64,000 nucleotides of DNA from Streptomyces sp. NRRL S-87 (GCF_000719335.1 NZ_JOGB01000058.1:23486-87485); one strand, 5' to 3'; positions 7,246 through 16,253 are shown, counted from the first letter of the stretch. The notes: a model not told the origin generated them from the sequence alone. A program made the numbers and translations.

Positions 7246-10226
7246 CGACGCCCCTCGCCGCGGCCGCGCCGGCGCGGACCGTGTGCCTCGACGACCCCGG
7301 GACCCTCCTGTACGTGGAGTCGGGTGCGGCCGACCTGTTCGCCGTGGACCGCGGCCCCGACGAGGCGGCCGACCCGGGCTGCGAGGTGGACGAGGGCCAC
7401 GGCCGGCGCTACTTCCTGTGCCGGGCCGAGGCCGGGATGCTGCTGGTCTGCGGCACGGCGGACGACAGCCGGCACACCGTCGTCGCCCGCCCCGTCCTCG
7501 ACGCCCGCCTCACCACCCTGCCGCTGTCCCTGCTCGACGAGGTCCGGCAGGGCCGGGCCACCCTGCCCCAGCCCGCCACCGGCGGCGCCGGAATCGACCA
7601 CGCCCGCGTCCTCGACGGCCTGACCGCCGGGCTCACCGCCCTCGCCGAGGCACTGCCCGGCGCCCTGCCGCCCCGCCAGTTCACCTCCCTGGCCACCACC
7701 GGCAGCACGGAGCTCGACGCCGGCGGCGTCGCCCGTTCCGTCGACGGCGTGCGCTTCGTGCGCGTGGAGTCCGGCCTGCTGGAGCAGGGCGACCCGGCCA
7801 CCGAGGGCGCCGCCCCCGGCGCCGACGCGGACGCGGGCACGGGCGCACTGGCCCCGGTCGGGCCCGGCGCCGAGCTGGTCCTCACCGAAGGGGACTGGCT
7901 GCGCGCCCGGGAGACCTCCCGGCTGGCCACCGCCTCCCTCCTGGACCTCTACCGGCAGGGCCGGCTGACCGCCGCGCTCACCGAGCACGCGGCCCGGCTG
8001 CGCGCCACCGTCGACCACCGCATCGCCCACCACCGGGCCCGCGAGCGCGCGGAGCTGGCGGCCCGCCGGGACCAGGACGGCAAGGTCCTCGCCCTGGCCG
8101 TCCGCAGCTTCGACGCGGTCCTGCACGACACCGGCACCCGGGTGCGGCTCGCCGACGTGGCGGCCGACCCGCCGCTGCTCGCCGCGGTGCGGCTGGTCGC
8201 CTCCCGCCAGGGCTTCTCCGTCCGTCCGCCGGTCCGCGGCCGGGGCCGCGGCCGGGTCGTGGACGACCTGCGGGCCATCGCCCTGGCCTCCGGCTTCCGC
8301 ACCCGCGGCATCCGGCTGGAGGGCCGCTGGTGGACCAGCGACCTCGGTCCGCTCCTCGGCTACCACGTCACTGGCCGGCCGGTCGCGGTGCTGCCGCTCG
8401 GCCACGGGTACGTGATGGTCGACGACGGCGAGGTCGTCCCGCTCACCTCCGAGACCGCGGCCCGGCTGCGGAACACGGCCGTGGCCCTGTACCGGCCGCT
8501 GCCCGACCGGGTGCGCGACGTCCGCGGCCTGCTGCGGTTCGGCTTCTCACCGTCCCTCGGGCACGGCCGGGACCTGGCCCGGTTCGCCGCCACCGGCGTG
8601 CTGGTCGCCCTGCTGGGGCTGATCATCCCGGTGATGACCGGCAAGGTGCTCGCCGAGTTCGTGGCCGACGCCGACCGCAACCTGATCGTGCAGGGCTCGC
8701 TCGTCGTCATCGGCTCCGGCCTGGTGACGGCCGCCCTGTCCGTCGTGCAGAACCTCGCGGTGCTCCGCCTGGAGAGCCGCTCGGGCGCCGCCATGCAGGC
8801 CGGCCTGTGGAACCGGCTGCTGTCCCTGCCCGCCGCGTTCTTCACCCGCTACTCCACCGGCGAGCTGGGCACCACCGTGCTCGGTGTCACCGCGGCCCAG
8901 GAGCTGCTCTCCGGCATGCTCACCACGGCCACCCTCGCGCTGCTGACGGGCCTGGCCAACCTGGTGCTGGTCTTCTGCTACGACCTGACGCTGGCCTTCG
9001 TCGCCACCGGCCTGACGGCCGTGGGCATCGGGTTCGCCGCGGTCGCCGGCCGGCTCCAACTGCGCTGGGCGAGGCGCGAGTACGTGCACGAACAGGCCAT
9101 GTCCGCGATGGTCTTCCAGATGCTCACCGCCATGCCCAAGCTCCGGGTGGCGGCGGCCGAGGAGCGCGCGTTCGCCGAGTGGACCCGGCTGGCCGCCCGC
9201 GGCCACGGCCTGTCGGCGCGGGTGCGCCGGGTGCAGAACTCCGTGACCACCTTCAACGCCGGTTTCCCGCTGGTCTGTTCGGCCGTGGTGTTCGCGGTGA
9301 CGGCGGGGCCGCTGCACGGCGAGGTGCCGCTCGCCACGTTCCTGCCGTTCTTCGCGGCCTTCAACCTGCTGCTCTCGGCGGGCCTGCAGTTCACCGCCTC
9401 CGCCGTCACCGCGGTGGGCACCGTGCCCATGCTGGAGCGGCTCGCGCCGATCCTCGAGGCGGAGCCGGAGAACGACGGCACCAAGGTCGACCCCGGCGAC
9501 CTGTCCGGCCGGATCAAGGTCTCGCACCTGTCGTTCCGGTACGGCCAGGACGGCCCGGTCGTCCTCGACGACATCAGCCTCACCGTGCACCCGGGAGAGT
9601 TCGTGGCCGTCGTCGGGGCCTCGGGCAGCGGCAAGTCCACCCTGCTGCGGCTGCTGCTGGGCTTCGAGTCCCCGCTGTCCGGCAGCGTCCTGTACGACGG
9701 CCAGGACCTGGCCGAGCTCGACGTCTCGGCGGTCCGCCGGCAGTGCGGCGTGGTGCTCCAGAACGGCGCGCTGCAGGCCGGCGACATCCTCGCCAACATC
9801 GTCGGCACCAGCGGCCACACCCTCGACGACGCGTGGGCGGCGGCCGAGATGACCGGCCTGGCCGACGACATCCGGGCCATGCCGATGGGCATGAACACCG
9901 TCCTGTCGGAGGGCACCAACACCCTCTCCGGCGGCCAGCGCCAGCGCCTGATGATCGCGCGGGCCCTGGTGGCCCGGCCCCGCATGGTCTTCTTCGACGA
10001 GGCGACCAGCGCCCTCGACAACCCCACGCAGGGCCTGGTCGCCGAGAGCACCCGGCGGCTGAACGCCACCCGGATCGTCATCGCGCACCGGCTGTCCACC
10101 GTCGTGGACGCCGACCGCATCGTCGTCATGGACCGCGGCCGGATCGTCCAGCAGGGCACGTACGAGGAACTGATCGCGGACGCCGACGGCGTCTTCGCAC
10201 GTCTGGCGGGCCCTCAGATGTCCTGA
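7242..10226 (+). CDS. NHLP-family bacteriocin ABC exporter, second subunit
   Basis: This 994-residue protein is the partner exporter subunit without a peptidase domain. The first ~430 residues are soluble and resemble the N-terminal region of the NHLM permease/ATPase family. A six-helix permease follows (about 455-740), then an ATPase with Walker A GASGSGKST near 793, signature LSGGQRQRLMIA near 895, Walker B MVFFDEATSALDN and IAHRLSTV. It probably pairs with the peptidase-bearing subunit, with which it is translationally coupled by a 4-base overlap. Confidence 0.9.
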   Translation: MTTPLAAAAPARTVCLDDPGTLLYVESGAADLFAVDRGPDEAADPGCEVDEGHGRRYFLCRAEAGMLLVCGTADDSRHTVVARPVLDARLTTLPLSLLDEVRQGRATLPQPATGGAGIDHARVLDGLTAGLTALAEALPGALPPRQFTSLATTGSTELDAGGVARSVDGVRFVRVESGLLEQGDPATEGAAPGADADAGTGALAPVGPGAELVLTEGDWLRARETSRLATASLLDLYRQGRLTAALTEHAARLRATVDHRIAHHRARERAELAARRDQDGKVLALAVRSFDAVLHDTGTRVRLADVAADPPLLAAVRLVASRQGFSVRPPVRGRGRGRVVDDLRAIALASGFRTRGIRLEGRWWTSDLGPLLGYHVTGRPVAVLPLGHGYVMVDDGEVVPLTSETAARLRNTAVALYRPLPDRVRDVRGLLRFGFSPSLGHGRDLARFAATGVLVALLGLIIPVMTGKVLAEFVADADRNLIVQGSLVVIGSGLVTAALSVVQNLAVLRLESRSGAAMQAGLWNRLLSLPAAFFTRYSTGELGTTVLGVTAAQELLSGMLTTATLALLTGLANLVLVFCYDLTLAFVATGLTAVGIGFAAVAGRLQLRWARREYVHEQAMSAMVFQMLTAMPKLRVAAAEERAFAEWTRLAARGHGLSARVRRVQNSVTTFNAGFPLVCSAVVFAVTAGPLHGEVPLATFLPFFAAFNLLLSAGLQFTASAVTAVGTVPMLERLAPILEAEPENDGTKVDPGDLSGRIKVSHLSFRYGQDGPVVLDDISLTVHPGEFVAVVGASGSGKSTLLRLLLGFESPLSGSVLYDGQDLAELDVSAVRRQCGVVLQNGALQAGDILANIVGTSGHTLDDAWAAAEMTGLADDIRAMPMGMNTVLSEGTNTLSGGQRQRLMIARALVARPRMVFFDEATSALDNPTQGLVAESTRRLNATRIVIAHRLSTVVDADRIVVMDRGRIVQQGTYEELIADADGVFARLAGPQMS

Positions 10227-10377
10227 CCGACAAGGCAGTCGGTGACGTCCGCAATCCGGCGTACCGTACCTCGAGGCCGGTTGCGGATGAGATGATCCGA
10301 CCGGACCTCACATGTCCACCCCCCGTGCCCACGGCGCTCCGACCGGCGCCGGGCACCTCACGAAGAGCAGGGAAACC

Positions 10378-10566
10378 ATGTCGCAGGCTCCCAAGTCCGC
10401 CCTCTCCAACCTCAACGTCGTGCTGCCCATGGTGTACGCGGCGGCCATCGTCGTCTCCGCCGCCTTCGGGAACGGCAAGGTGACCGGCGTGGTCGCCGCG
10501 GCCGGGGGCATCCTGCTCGGCGCGTTCTACGCCTTCCGCGGCCGCAACCGCGACTCCGGCGTCTGA
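10378..10566 (+). CDS. Small two-helix membrane protein of unknown function
   Basis: This 62-residue protein has two predicted membrane helices (VVLPMVYAAAIVVSAAFG, then VVAAAGGILLGAFYAF) and a charged tail RGRNRDSGV. The ATG at 10378 has GAGCAGGGA upstream; third positions are GC-rich, which supports real coding. It lies 151 nt after the exporter genes in the same direction. I do not recognise the family. It could be an immunity or export helper for the peptide. It is a poor precursor candidate because it has no Cys and few Ser/Thr after the Gly-Gly. Confidence 0.7.
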   Translation: MSQAPKSALSNLNVVLPMVYAAAIVVSAAFGNGKVTGVVAAAGGILLGAFYAFRGRNRDSGV

Positions 10567-10645
10567 CGGGTGGCTCCGCGCCGCGCGGCGCGCCCGGCGG
10601 GTCCCGACGGCGGGTCCGCGGGGCGTGCTCGGCGCGCGGCGGGCC

Positions 10646-11926
10646 CTACGGCCGTGTGACGCGGACCTGGTAGGCGCCCGTACGCAGCTGGCCGACGACC
10701 GAGACGGAGATGCCCGCGTCGTCGTCCTGGAAGGTCTCGCCGGGCGAGAAGGTCGCGTCGGACAGGTCCGCGTGGACGTTCGGCCGCCGGGTGCAGCCCC
10801 CGCTGCCCCGGGTGCTGTCGGAGACGGTGACGGGGCCGTGGCCGGTGTCGACGTCGGAGTCCACCTTGTAGATCAGCACGCCGGGCTTGCACACCTCCTC
10901 GTCGTTGCCGGCCGGGGTGCGGACCTCGATCGCGTACCCGGCCTTGTCGGAGACCGGTACGAACGCCAGCTTCTTGCCGCCCCCGACCGCCAGGGGCGAG
11001 AGCACGTGGTCGCTCACCCCGGGCTTGGAGGCGCAGCTGATCTGGCTGCTGTCGAGCCAGCCCAGCTTCCACTTGTGCCAGCCCAGCAGGTCGTTGTTGG
11101 CGCCCCAGTCCTCGCTCATGATGTCCCAGTGGCCGACCGCGCCCCCGCCGTCCGAGGTGTAGAGGTCGGGCAGCCCGAAGACGTGCCCGTTCTCGTGGGG
11201 GAGGACCCGGAAGCCGGTCTCCCGGTACGAGCCCGAGCCGTCGTCCTGCCGGCTGTAGACGAACGACGTGTTCGCCAGCGGCACCCCGTCGGCCACCGGC
11301 GCCTCGGCGTTGCCGGAGAAGGTCACGGAGAGCACGGTGTCCAGCGCGGAGGGGCCGGCGTTCGGGGTCACCAGGACGTTGACCAGGTCGTACCGGCTGA
11401 AGTCCACCGCGGGGTCGGCGGCCGCGATGATGTGCTGCACCAGCTGCCGGTACCCCGGGTCGTACGCGGAGCCGCGCTCGATCCCGTACGCGGCGAACGG
11501 CATCGGCATCCGCAGCCAGGTCCGTATCGGCGCCTCGGCGCGGTAGACGAGCCGCCCGTACGAACTGGTTCGGAACCAGTTCGCGGTCTGCGGGAAGAAC
11601 TCGGCCAGCCGGTCGGCCGCCGCGCCCTCCCCCTTGGCGTCCGGGAAGTCGATCATCAGGTTGAGGGCCCGGACCTCGCCCGTGGAGCGCGCGTACCCGG
11701 GGGCGGTGGGCAGCCCCTCCGACATCTGCACGCCCATGGCCCCGGAGATCCGGCAGGGCGCGAGCCCGGCCTCGGCCTGGGCAGCGGAGACCGGCCCGGA
11801 GGCGGAGTGGGTGCGGGAGCTGATACCCGTGCTCGCGGTGGCGGTGACGCCGAGGGCCAGCGCCGTCAGGCCGATGTAGGCCCTGGTGCGGCGGTGCCGG
11901 CATATGCCGTGACGGGTGTGCGCCAT
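10646..11926 (-). CDS. Secreted M6-family metalloprotease-like protein
   Basis: This 426-residue secreted protein carries the zinc-peptidase motif HENGHVFGLPDLY in the middle of the chain, the form of HExxH found in M6 (immune-inhibitor-A-like) peptidases, in which Asn replaces the usual residue after Glu. The twin-Arg-containing N-terminus (RHRRTRAYIGLTALALGV) looks like a signal peptide. The ATG at 11926 has GAGGG upstream and is preferred over an in-frame start 16 codons earlier. It is convergent with the RiPP operon and probably a separate unit. Confidence 0.85.
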   Translation of the reverse strand: MAHTRHGICRHRRTRAYIGLTALALGVTATASTGISSRTHSASGPVSAAQAEAGLAPCRISGAMGVQMSEGLPTAPGYARSTGEVRALNLMIDFPDAKGEGAAADRLAEFFPQTANWFRTSSYGRLVYRAEAPIRTWLRMPMPFAAYGIERGSAYDPGYRQLVQHIIAAADPAVDFSRYDLVNVLVTPNAGPSALDTVLSVTFSGNAEAPVADGVPLANTSFVYSRQDDGSGSYRETGFRVLPHENGHVFGLPDLYTSDGGGAVGHWDIMSEDWGANNDLLGWHKWKLGWLDSSQISCASKPGVSDHVLSPLAVGGGKKLAFVPVSDKAGYAIEVRTPAGNDEEVCKPGVLIYKVDSDVDTGHGPVTVSDSTRGSGGCTRRPNVHADLSDATFSPGETFQDDDAGISVSVVGQLRTGAYQVRVTRP

Positions 11927-12071
11927 GCGATCGCCCTCGGGGTCCCGGGGCAGCCGGCCTGGCCCGGGCTGCACTCTGTGCGATCACCCTCTGCCGGGAC
12001 GCCGGGGGACGCTCGCCGGGGGAGGCCGAACGAGGAAGGCCTGTGACTCAGGTCACACAACAGGATGAAAT

Positions 12072-12094
12072 AACCGGGGAGGCTCTCCCCGTTT
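12072..12094. promoter_or_regulatory. Palindromic operator 1 upstream of tetR
   Basis: The palindrome AACCGGGGAGGCTCTCCCCG followed by TTT has GGGGA/TCCCC arms. A near copy lies 40 bp downstream, about four helical turns away. Both sit just before the TetR gene and ahead of the efflux pump, as expected for an autoregulatory operator pair. Confidence 0.6.
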
Positions 12095-12111
12095 GCATCT
12101 ACGTCGCCGGA

Positions 12112-12134
12112 AAGCGGGGACGCTCTCCCCGCTT
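12112..12134. promoter_or_regulatory. Palindromic operator 2 upstream of tetR
   Basis: The arms AAGCGGGGA and TCCCCGCTT are exactly complementary around a short centre. The core GGGGAnGCTCTCCCCG is shared with the element at 12072, so one regulator probably binds both. It starts 59 bases before the tetR start codon. Confidence 0.65.
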
Positions 12135-12192
12135 CGGCGGGACGGGGCCCGGCCGCCGAAGGCCGGACGGAACGAGGGAAGCAGGGACCGTG

Positions 12193-12870
12193 ATGGGCGC
12201 GACACACGTGATCGACACGACGGGCACCGCCCGGCGCGTGCCGCGCCCGCGCGCCGACGCCGTGCGCAACCGCGAGCGGATCCTCGCCGCGGCCCGCGAG
12301 GCGTTCGTCGAGCACGGCGCCGACGCCGCCCTCGACGACATCGCCCGGCGCGCCGGGATCGGCAACGCCACGCTGTACCGGCACTTCCCCGACCGCGCGG
12401 CCCTCGTCCACCACGTCGTCCTCTACGTGATGGACCAGGTCGCCGAGCGGGCCGAGGAGGCGCTGGCGGGGGAGTCCGACTCCGCCGCCGCCCTGGACCG
12501 CTTCGCGCACGCCGCCACGGACGAGCGGATCGGCGCCCTCTGTCCCATGCTCTCCGGGGACTTCGACCACCTGCACCCCGAACTGCTCGCCGCGCGCGAC
12601 CGGTTGGAGGTGCTGGTGACCGAGCTCATGGAGCGCGGGCAGCGGGACGGCTCGATCCGGCCCGACGTGGCGGCCGGCGACCTGATGATGGCGCTGTCCC
12701 AGCTCAGCCGGCCGCTGCCGGGCACCGCGTGCCTGCAGGTCGACCGTTACACGCACCGCCACCTCCAACTGTTCCTCGACGGCCTGCGCGCCCCGGCGCG
12801 CACCGCCCTCCCGGGGGCACCGGCCACCCTCGACGACCTCAGGAAGCACCGGACGGACACCGGTTCCTGA
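12193..12870 (+). CDS. TetR-family transcriptional repressor
   Basis: This 225-residue repressor has an N-terminal helix-turn-helix (RERILAAAREAFVEHG, then IARRAGIGNATLYRHFPDRA) and a ligand-binding C-terminal domain. The start is the ATG at 12193 (a GTG directly precedes it) after AGCAGGGACC; a longer frame from 12043 would run through both operators and is not favoured. It probably controls itself and the DHA2 pump 246 bp downstream on the same strand, with release by a drug-like ligand. Confidence 0.88.
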   Translation: MGATHVIDTTGTARRVPRPRADAVRNRERILAAAREAFVEHGADAALDDIARRAGIGNATLYRHFPDRAALVHHVVLYVMDQVAERAEEALAGESDSAAALDRFAHAATDERIGALCPMLSGDFDHLHPELLAARDRLEVLVTELMERGQRDGSIRPDVAAGDLMMALSQLSRPLPGTACLQVDRYTHRHLQLFLDGLRAPARTALPGAPATLDDLRKHRTDTGS

Positions 12871-13116
12871 CGGCCGACGTCACAAACCCCGCGCCTGAGG
12901 CGTCTTCTCTTCACGGACACCTCCGGCACGCGGCCCAGCACGTCCCGCACGCCAGCACGCCAGCACACGGAGCACGTCCCGCAGGACCCGCACGTCCGCA
13001 CAGCAGTCACGCCGGCGCGTCAGGCGAGCCGGCGCCCCAGCTCCACCGAAACGTCAGGTACACCAGCCCGGCCGCCGCGCCGTCCGGGCTGCCACGCATC
13101 ACGAACGGGGAACCCC

Positions 13117-14664
13117 ATGCCCAAGTCCGCCGAGTCGGCGGCGCTCGTCCAGCCGACGGCCGATCCGAGCCGTTGGAAGGCGCTCGTCTTCATCGCCCTC
13201 GCCCAGCTGATGGTCGTCCTCGACGCGACCATCGTGAACATCGCACTGCCCTCCGCCCAGCAGGACCTGGGCATCTCGGACGGCAACCGGCAGTGGGTCA
13301 TCACCGCCTACGCCCTCGCCTTCGGCGGTCTGCTGCTCTTCGGCGGCCGCATCGCCGACCTCTGGGGCCGCAAGAACACCTTCATCACCGGCCTCCTGGG
13401 CTTCGCCGCCGCCTCCGCACTCGGCGGCGCCGCCACGGGCGAGGCCATGATGCTCGGGGCCCGCGCCCTCCAGGGCGCCTTCGGCGCGCTGCTCGCGCCG
13501 GCCGCCCTGTCGCTGCTGGCCGTCATGTTCACCGACGGCAAGGAGCGCGCCAAGGCCTTCGGCATCTACGGTGCCATCGCGGGCGGCGGCGGTGCCGTCG
13601 GCCTGATCCTCGGCGGCTTCCTGACCGAGTACCTCAACTGGCGCTGGACGTTCTTCGTCAACATCCCGTTCGCGATCGTGGCCGCCGTCGGCGCGTTCCT
13701 CGTCATCCGCGAGCCCGTCGGCGCCCGCAACCGTTCCTCCCTCGACATCCCGGGCGTGGTCCTGTCCACGCTGGGCCTGGTCTCCCTGGTGTACGGCTTC
13801 ACGCGCGCCGAGTCCGACGGCTGGACCGACCCGGTGACGCTGGGGCTGTTCGTGGCCTCCGCCGTGCTGCTGTTCGCGTTCGTGTGGACCGAGTCCCAGG
13901 TGCGCTCGCCGCTGCTGCCCCTGCGGGTGATCACCAACCGCAACCGCGGCGGCGTCTACCTCTCGCTGGGCCTCGCGGTCATCTCGATGTTCGGCCTGTT
14001 CCTCTTCCTCACCTACTACCTGCAGGTCGTGAAGGGGTACTCCCCGGTCAAGACCGGCTTCGCCTTCCTGCCGATGATCGCGGGCATGATCACGGGCTCG
14101 ACCCAGATCGGCGCCCGCCTCATGACCCGGGTCGCGCCCCGCTACCTGATGGCGCCCGGCTTCCTGCTCGCCTCGCTCGGCATGCTGCTGCTGACCCAGA
14201 TCGAGGTCGGCTCCTCCTACCCGGCGCTGATCCTGCCGGCCCAGCTGCTGCTCGGCCTCGGCATGGGCACGGCCTTCATGCCGGCCATGTCGCTGGCGAC
14301 CATCGGGGTCGACCCGGCCGACGCCGGTGTCGCCTCCGCCATGGTGAACACCTCGCAGCAGGTCGGCGGCGCGATCGGCACCGCCCTGCTGAACACCATC
14401 GCCGCGTCCGCCACCACCGAGTTCCTGGTGTCGCACGCCGCCGAGGCCTCGCACGGCAAGGAGGCCGCGATGGCGGTCCAGGCCCAGGCCATGGTGCACG
14501 GCTACTCGTCCGCGATCTGGTGGGCGGTCGGCATCCTGGTGACCTCCGCGGTCATCGCGTTCACCTTCATCACCACGGGTCGCCCGCAGCCGGGTCCGGC
14601 CGTCGCCGGTTCGGACGGCACGGGTGCGGACGCCGAGACCCCCGTCCCGGTCATCGCCCACTGA
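13117..14664 (+). CDS. DHA2-family MFS efflux transporter (14 helices)
   Basis: This 515-residue protein is a drug/proton antiporter of the EmrB/QacA type. It shows the motif LDATIVNIALPSAQ in helix 1, RIADLWGRKN after helix 2 and the usual 14 hydrophobic segments. Its substrate cannot be read from sequence. The ATG follows AACGGGGAACCCC. The nearby TetR gene and operators suggest drug-inducible expression. The 246 bp upstream holds no gene that I can see. Confidence 0.9.
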   Translation: MPKSAESAALVQPTADPSRWKALVFIALAQLMVVLDATIVNIALPSAQQDLGISDGNRQWVITAYALAFGGLLLFGGRIADLWGRKNTFITGLLGFAAASALGGAATGEAMMLGARALQGAFGALLAPAALSLLAVMFTDGKERAKAFGIYGAIAGGGGAVGLILGGFLTEYLNWRWTFFVNIPFAIVAAVGAFLVIREPVGARNRSSLDIPGVVLSTLGLVSLVYGFTRAESDGWTDPVTLGLFVASAVLLFAFVWTESQVRSPLLPLRVITNRNRGGVYLSLGLAVISMFGLFLFLTYYLQVVKGYSPVKTGFAFLPMIAGMITGSTQIGARLMTRVAPRYLMAPGFLLASLGMLLLTQIEVGSSYPALILPAQLLLGLGMGTAFMPAMSLATIGVDPADAGVASAMVNTSQQVGGAIGTALLNTIAASATTEFLVSHAAEASHGKEAAMAVQAQAMVHGYSSAIWWAVGILVTSAVIAFTFITTGRPQPGPAVAGSDGTGADAETPVPVIAH

Positions 14665-14686
14665 CCTCGCGTCCTCCACGGACCCG

Positions 14687-14721
14687 GGCCCCGGTCGCGC
14701 ACCCCGCGCGACCGGGGCCTT
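14687..14721 (+). terminator. Terminator of the DHA2 pump gene
   Basis: A 13-bp perfect stem (GGCCCCGGTCGCG with its complement at 14707-14719) is followed by TT, 23 bases after the stop codon. Confidence 0.7.
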
Positions 14722-14752
14722 CCCGTACCGGCCCCTGAGCCGCACCCATCAG

Positions 14753-14787
14753 TTCAAATTCGAACGAAAAACTCCTTCAAATTTGAA
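14753..14787. promoter_or_regulatory. Tandem MarR-like operators
   Basis: The perfect 12-bp palindrome TTCAAATTTGAA (14776-14787) and an imperfect copy TTCAAATTCGAAC (14753-14765) are 23 bp apart. The AT-rich, perfectly symmetric form is typical of MarR/MhqR-type sites. The second copy covers the likely -35 box of the dioxygenase gene, so binding should repress it. No MarR gene is adjacent. Confidence 0.65.
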
Positions 14788-14804
14788 TCACTCGGGGGTA
14801 CGCT
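14776..14804 (+). promoter_or_regulatory. Probable promoter of the dioxygenase gene
   Basis: TTCAAA (14776-14781) and TACGCT (14799-14804) are separated by 17 bp and fit -35 and -10 boxes. Transcription would begin close to the ATG at 14811, which has no ribosome site, so the message is probably leaderless. Confidence 0.5.
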
Positions 14805-14810
14805 CGAAGC

Positions 14811-15599
14811 ATGACCACGCCCAGCCCGGCCCGCATGCCCGCCCTGTACCTGAGCCACGGCGCCCCGCCCCTGGCCGACGACCCGGTCTGGCCCGGCGAA
14901 CTCGCCGCCTGGTCCGCGGGCCTGCCCCGCCCGCGCGCGATTCTCATGGTCTCCGCCCACTGGGAGGAGGCCCCGCTCGCCCTCGGCGCCGTCGAGCCCG
15001 TTCCGCTCGTCTACGACTTCTGGGGCTTCCCCGAGCACTACTACCGCGTCCGGTACGACGCCCCCGGCGCGCCCGAGCTCGCTGAGAGCGTGCGCAAGCT
15101 GCTGCGCGCCCCCGGTACGCCGGTGCAGGACATCCCCGACCGGGGCCTCGACCACGGTGCGTACGTCCCGCTCGTCGAGATGTACCCCGACGCCGACGTC
15201 CCCGTCCTCCAGGTGTCCATGCCCACCCTCGATCCGCAGGCCCTGATGGACATCGGCCGCCGACTGGCCCCGCTGCGCGACGAGGGCGTCCTGATCGTCG
15301 GCAGCGGCTTCTTCACCCACAACCTGGCCGCCCTGCGCCACGCCGGCGGCGTGCCTGGCTGGTCGGCGGAGTTCGACGCGTGGGGCCGCGAGGCGCTCGC
15401 CGCCGCCGACGTCGACGCCCTCCTCGACTTCGAGCACCGCTCCCCGGCCGGGCGCCTCGCCCACCCCCGCACCGAGCACTTCGCCCCGCTGTTCGTCACC
15501 CTCGGCGCCGCCGAGGCCGCCGGCGACCTCACCGCCCACCGCGACGTCATCGACGGCTTCTGGATGGGCCTCGCCAAGCGCTCGCTGCAGTTCGGCTGA
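14811..15599 (+). CDS. LigB/DODA-type extradiol ring-cleavage dioxygenase
   Basis: This 262-residue enzyme belongs to the class III extradiol family, which opens catechol-like rings with Fe(II) and O2. Metal and acid-base histidines are visible in LYLSHGAPP, VSAHWEE, DHGAYVPL and the C-terminal HPRTEHFAPLF. The neighbouring palindromes resemble quinone/catechol-responsive MarR sites, which suggests a detoxifying role. No ribosome site precedes the ATG, consistent with a leaderless message. Confidence 0.87.
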   Translation: MTTPSPARMPALYLSHGAPPLADDPVWPGELAAWSAGLPRPRAILMVSAHWEEAPLALGAVEPVPLVYDFWGFPEHYYRVRYDAPGAPELAESVRKLLRAPGTPVQDIPDRGLDHGAYVPLVEMYPDADVPVLQVSMPTLDPQALMDIGRRLAPLRDEGVLIVGSGFFTHNLAALRHAGGVPGWSAEFDAWGREALAAADVDALLDFEHRSPAGRLAHPRTEHFAPLFVTLGAAEAAGDLTAHRDVIDGFWMGLAKRSLQFG

Positions 15600-15611
15600 C
15601 GCCCGCCCCGC

Positions 15612-16253
15612 TCACGCGGGGGCGTTCCGCGCGGGCCCGGTGATCTCCTCCCCGATCACGAAACCCTTGGCGGGGCCTTCCGGGATGGCGACCTCACGTC
15701 CGAACTGGGTTCGCACCTCGCCCGTGTAGTCGGCCCTGCCCAGGTCGGGGGCCGTGAGGATGCTCACGGTCCCGTGCCCGTCATAGGCGTCGATCAGCAC
15801 GTAAACGGGAATGCCGGCCCGAGCGTAGGCGCGACGCTTGCGAACCCTGTCGCGGGTGGTGCTGTCGTAGCCGGGGGAGACCACCTCGACGACCGTCTCC
15901 ACGGCCGACGCTTCGGTTGCGAGGTCGGCCTCACCGTCGACCTCCTCCAGATCCTCCAGTGCGACGAACAAGTCGGGAATCCAGAGCTTCCGTTCGTGTA
16001 CGACGTTGCCGTCGTGGTAGGTCACGTACTCGGTCGGCTCCAGGAACTTCTCCAGGGCTCGGCGCAGTCGGTTGATCACTTGCATGTGTGATCGACGACC
16101 CGTGGGTGACACCTCGATGGACCCCTCGATGATCTCGGCGCGGAAGCCCTCGGGGAGTTTCTCGACGGCAGCCTTCCATGCCAGCCACAGGGCCTCGTCG
16201 AGATCGCTTTGGGGCATTTCCACCTCCGGAGCCTCATGGGCGAGAGCGGTCAT
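15612..16253 (-). CDS. Uma2-family (DUF820) putative endonuclease
   Basis: This 213-residue protein has the Uma2 nuclease fold: EIIEGSIEVSPTG near the start, then IPDLFVAL, VVEVVSPGYDSTTRD and RAYARAGIPVYVLID, which together supply PD-(D/E)xK-like acidic residues. Uma2 genes occur in many copies in Streptomyces and their function is not settled. It is convergent with the dioxygenase gene, with only 12 bases between the stops. Confidence 0.85.
   Translation of the reverse strand: MTALAHEAPEVEMPQSDLDEALWLAWKAAVEKLPEGFRAEIIEGSIEVSPTGRRSHMQVINRLRRALEKFLEPTEYVTYHDGNVVHERKLWIPDLFVALEDLEEVDGEADLATEASAVETVVEVVSPGYDSTTRDRVRKRRAYARAGIPVYVLIDAYDGHGTVSILTAPDLGRADYTGEVRTQFGREVAIPEGPAKGFVIGEEITGPARNAPA

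Noticed and set aside
10249..10286. CCGCAA-rich inverted repeat after the exporter genes, considered as an operon terminator
   Set aside because: The stem is bulged with a long loop and no T-run, so the call is too weak.
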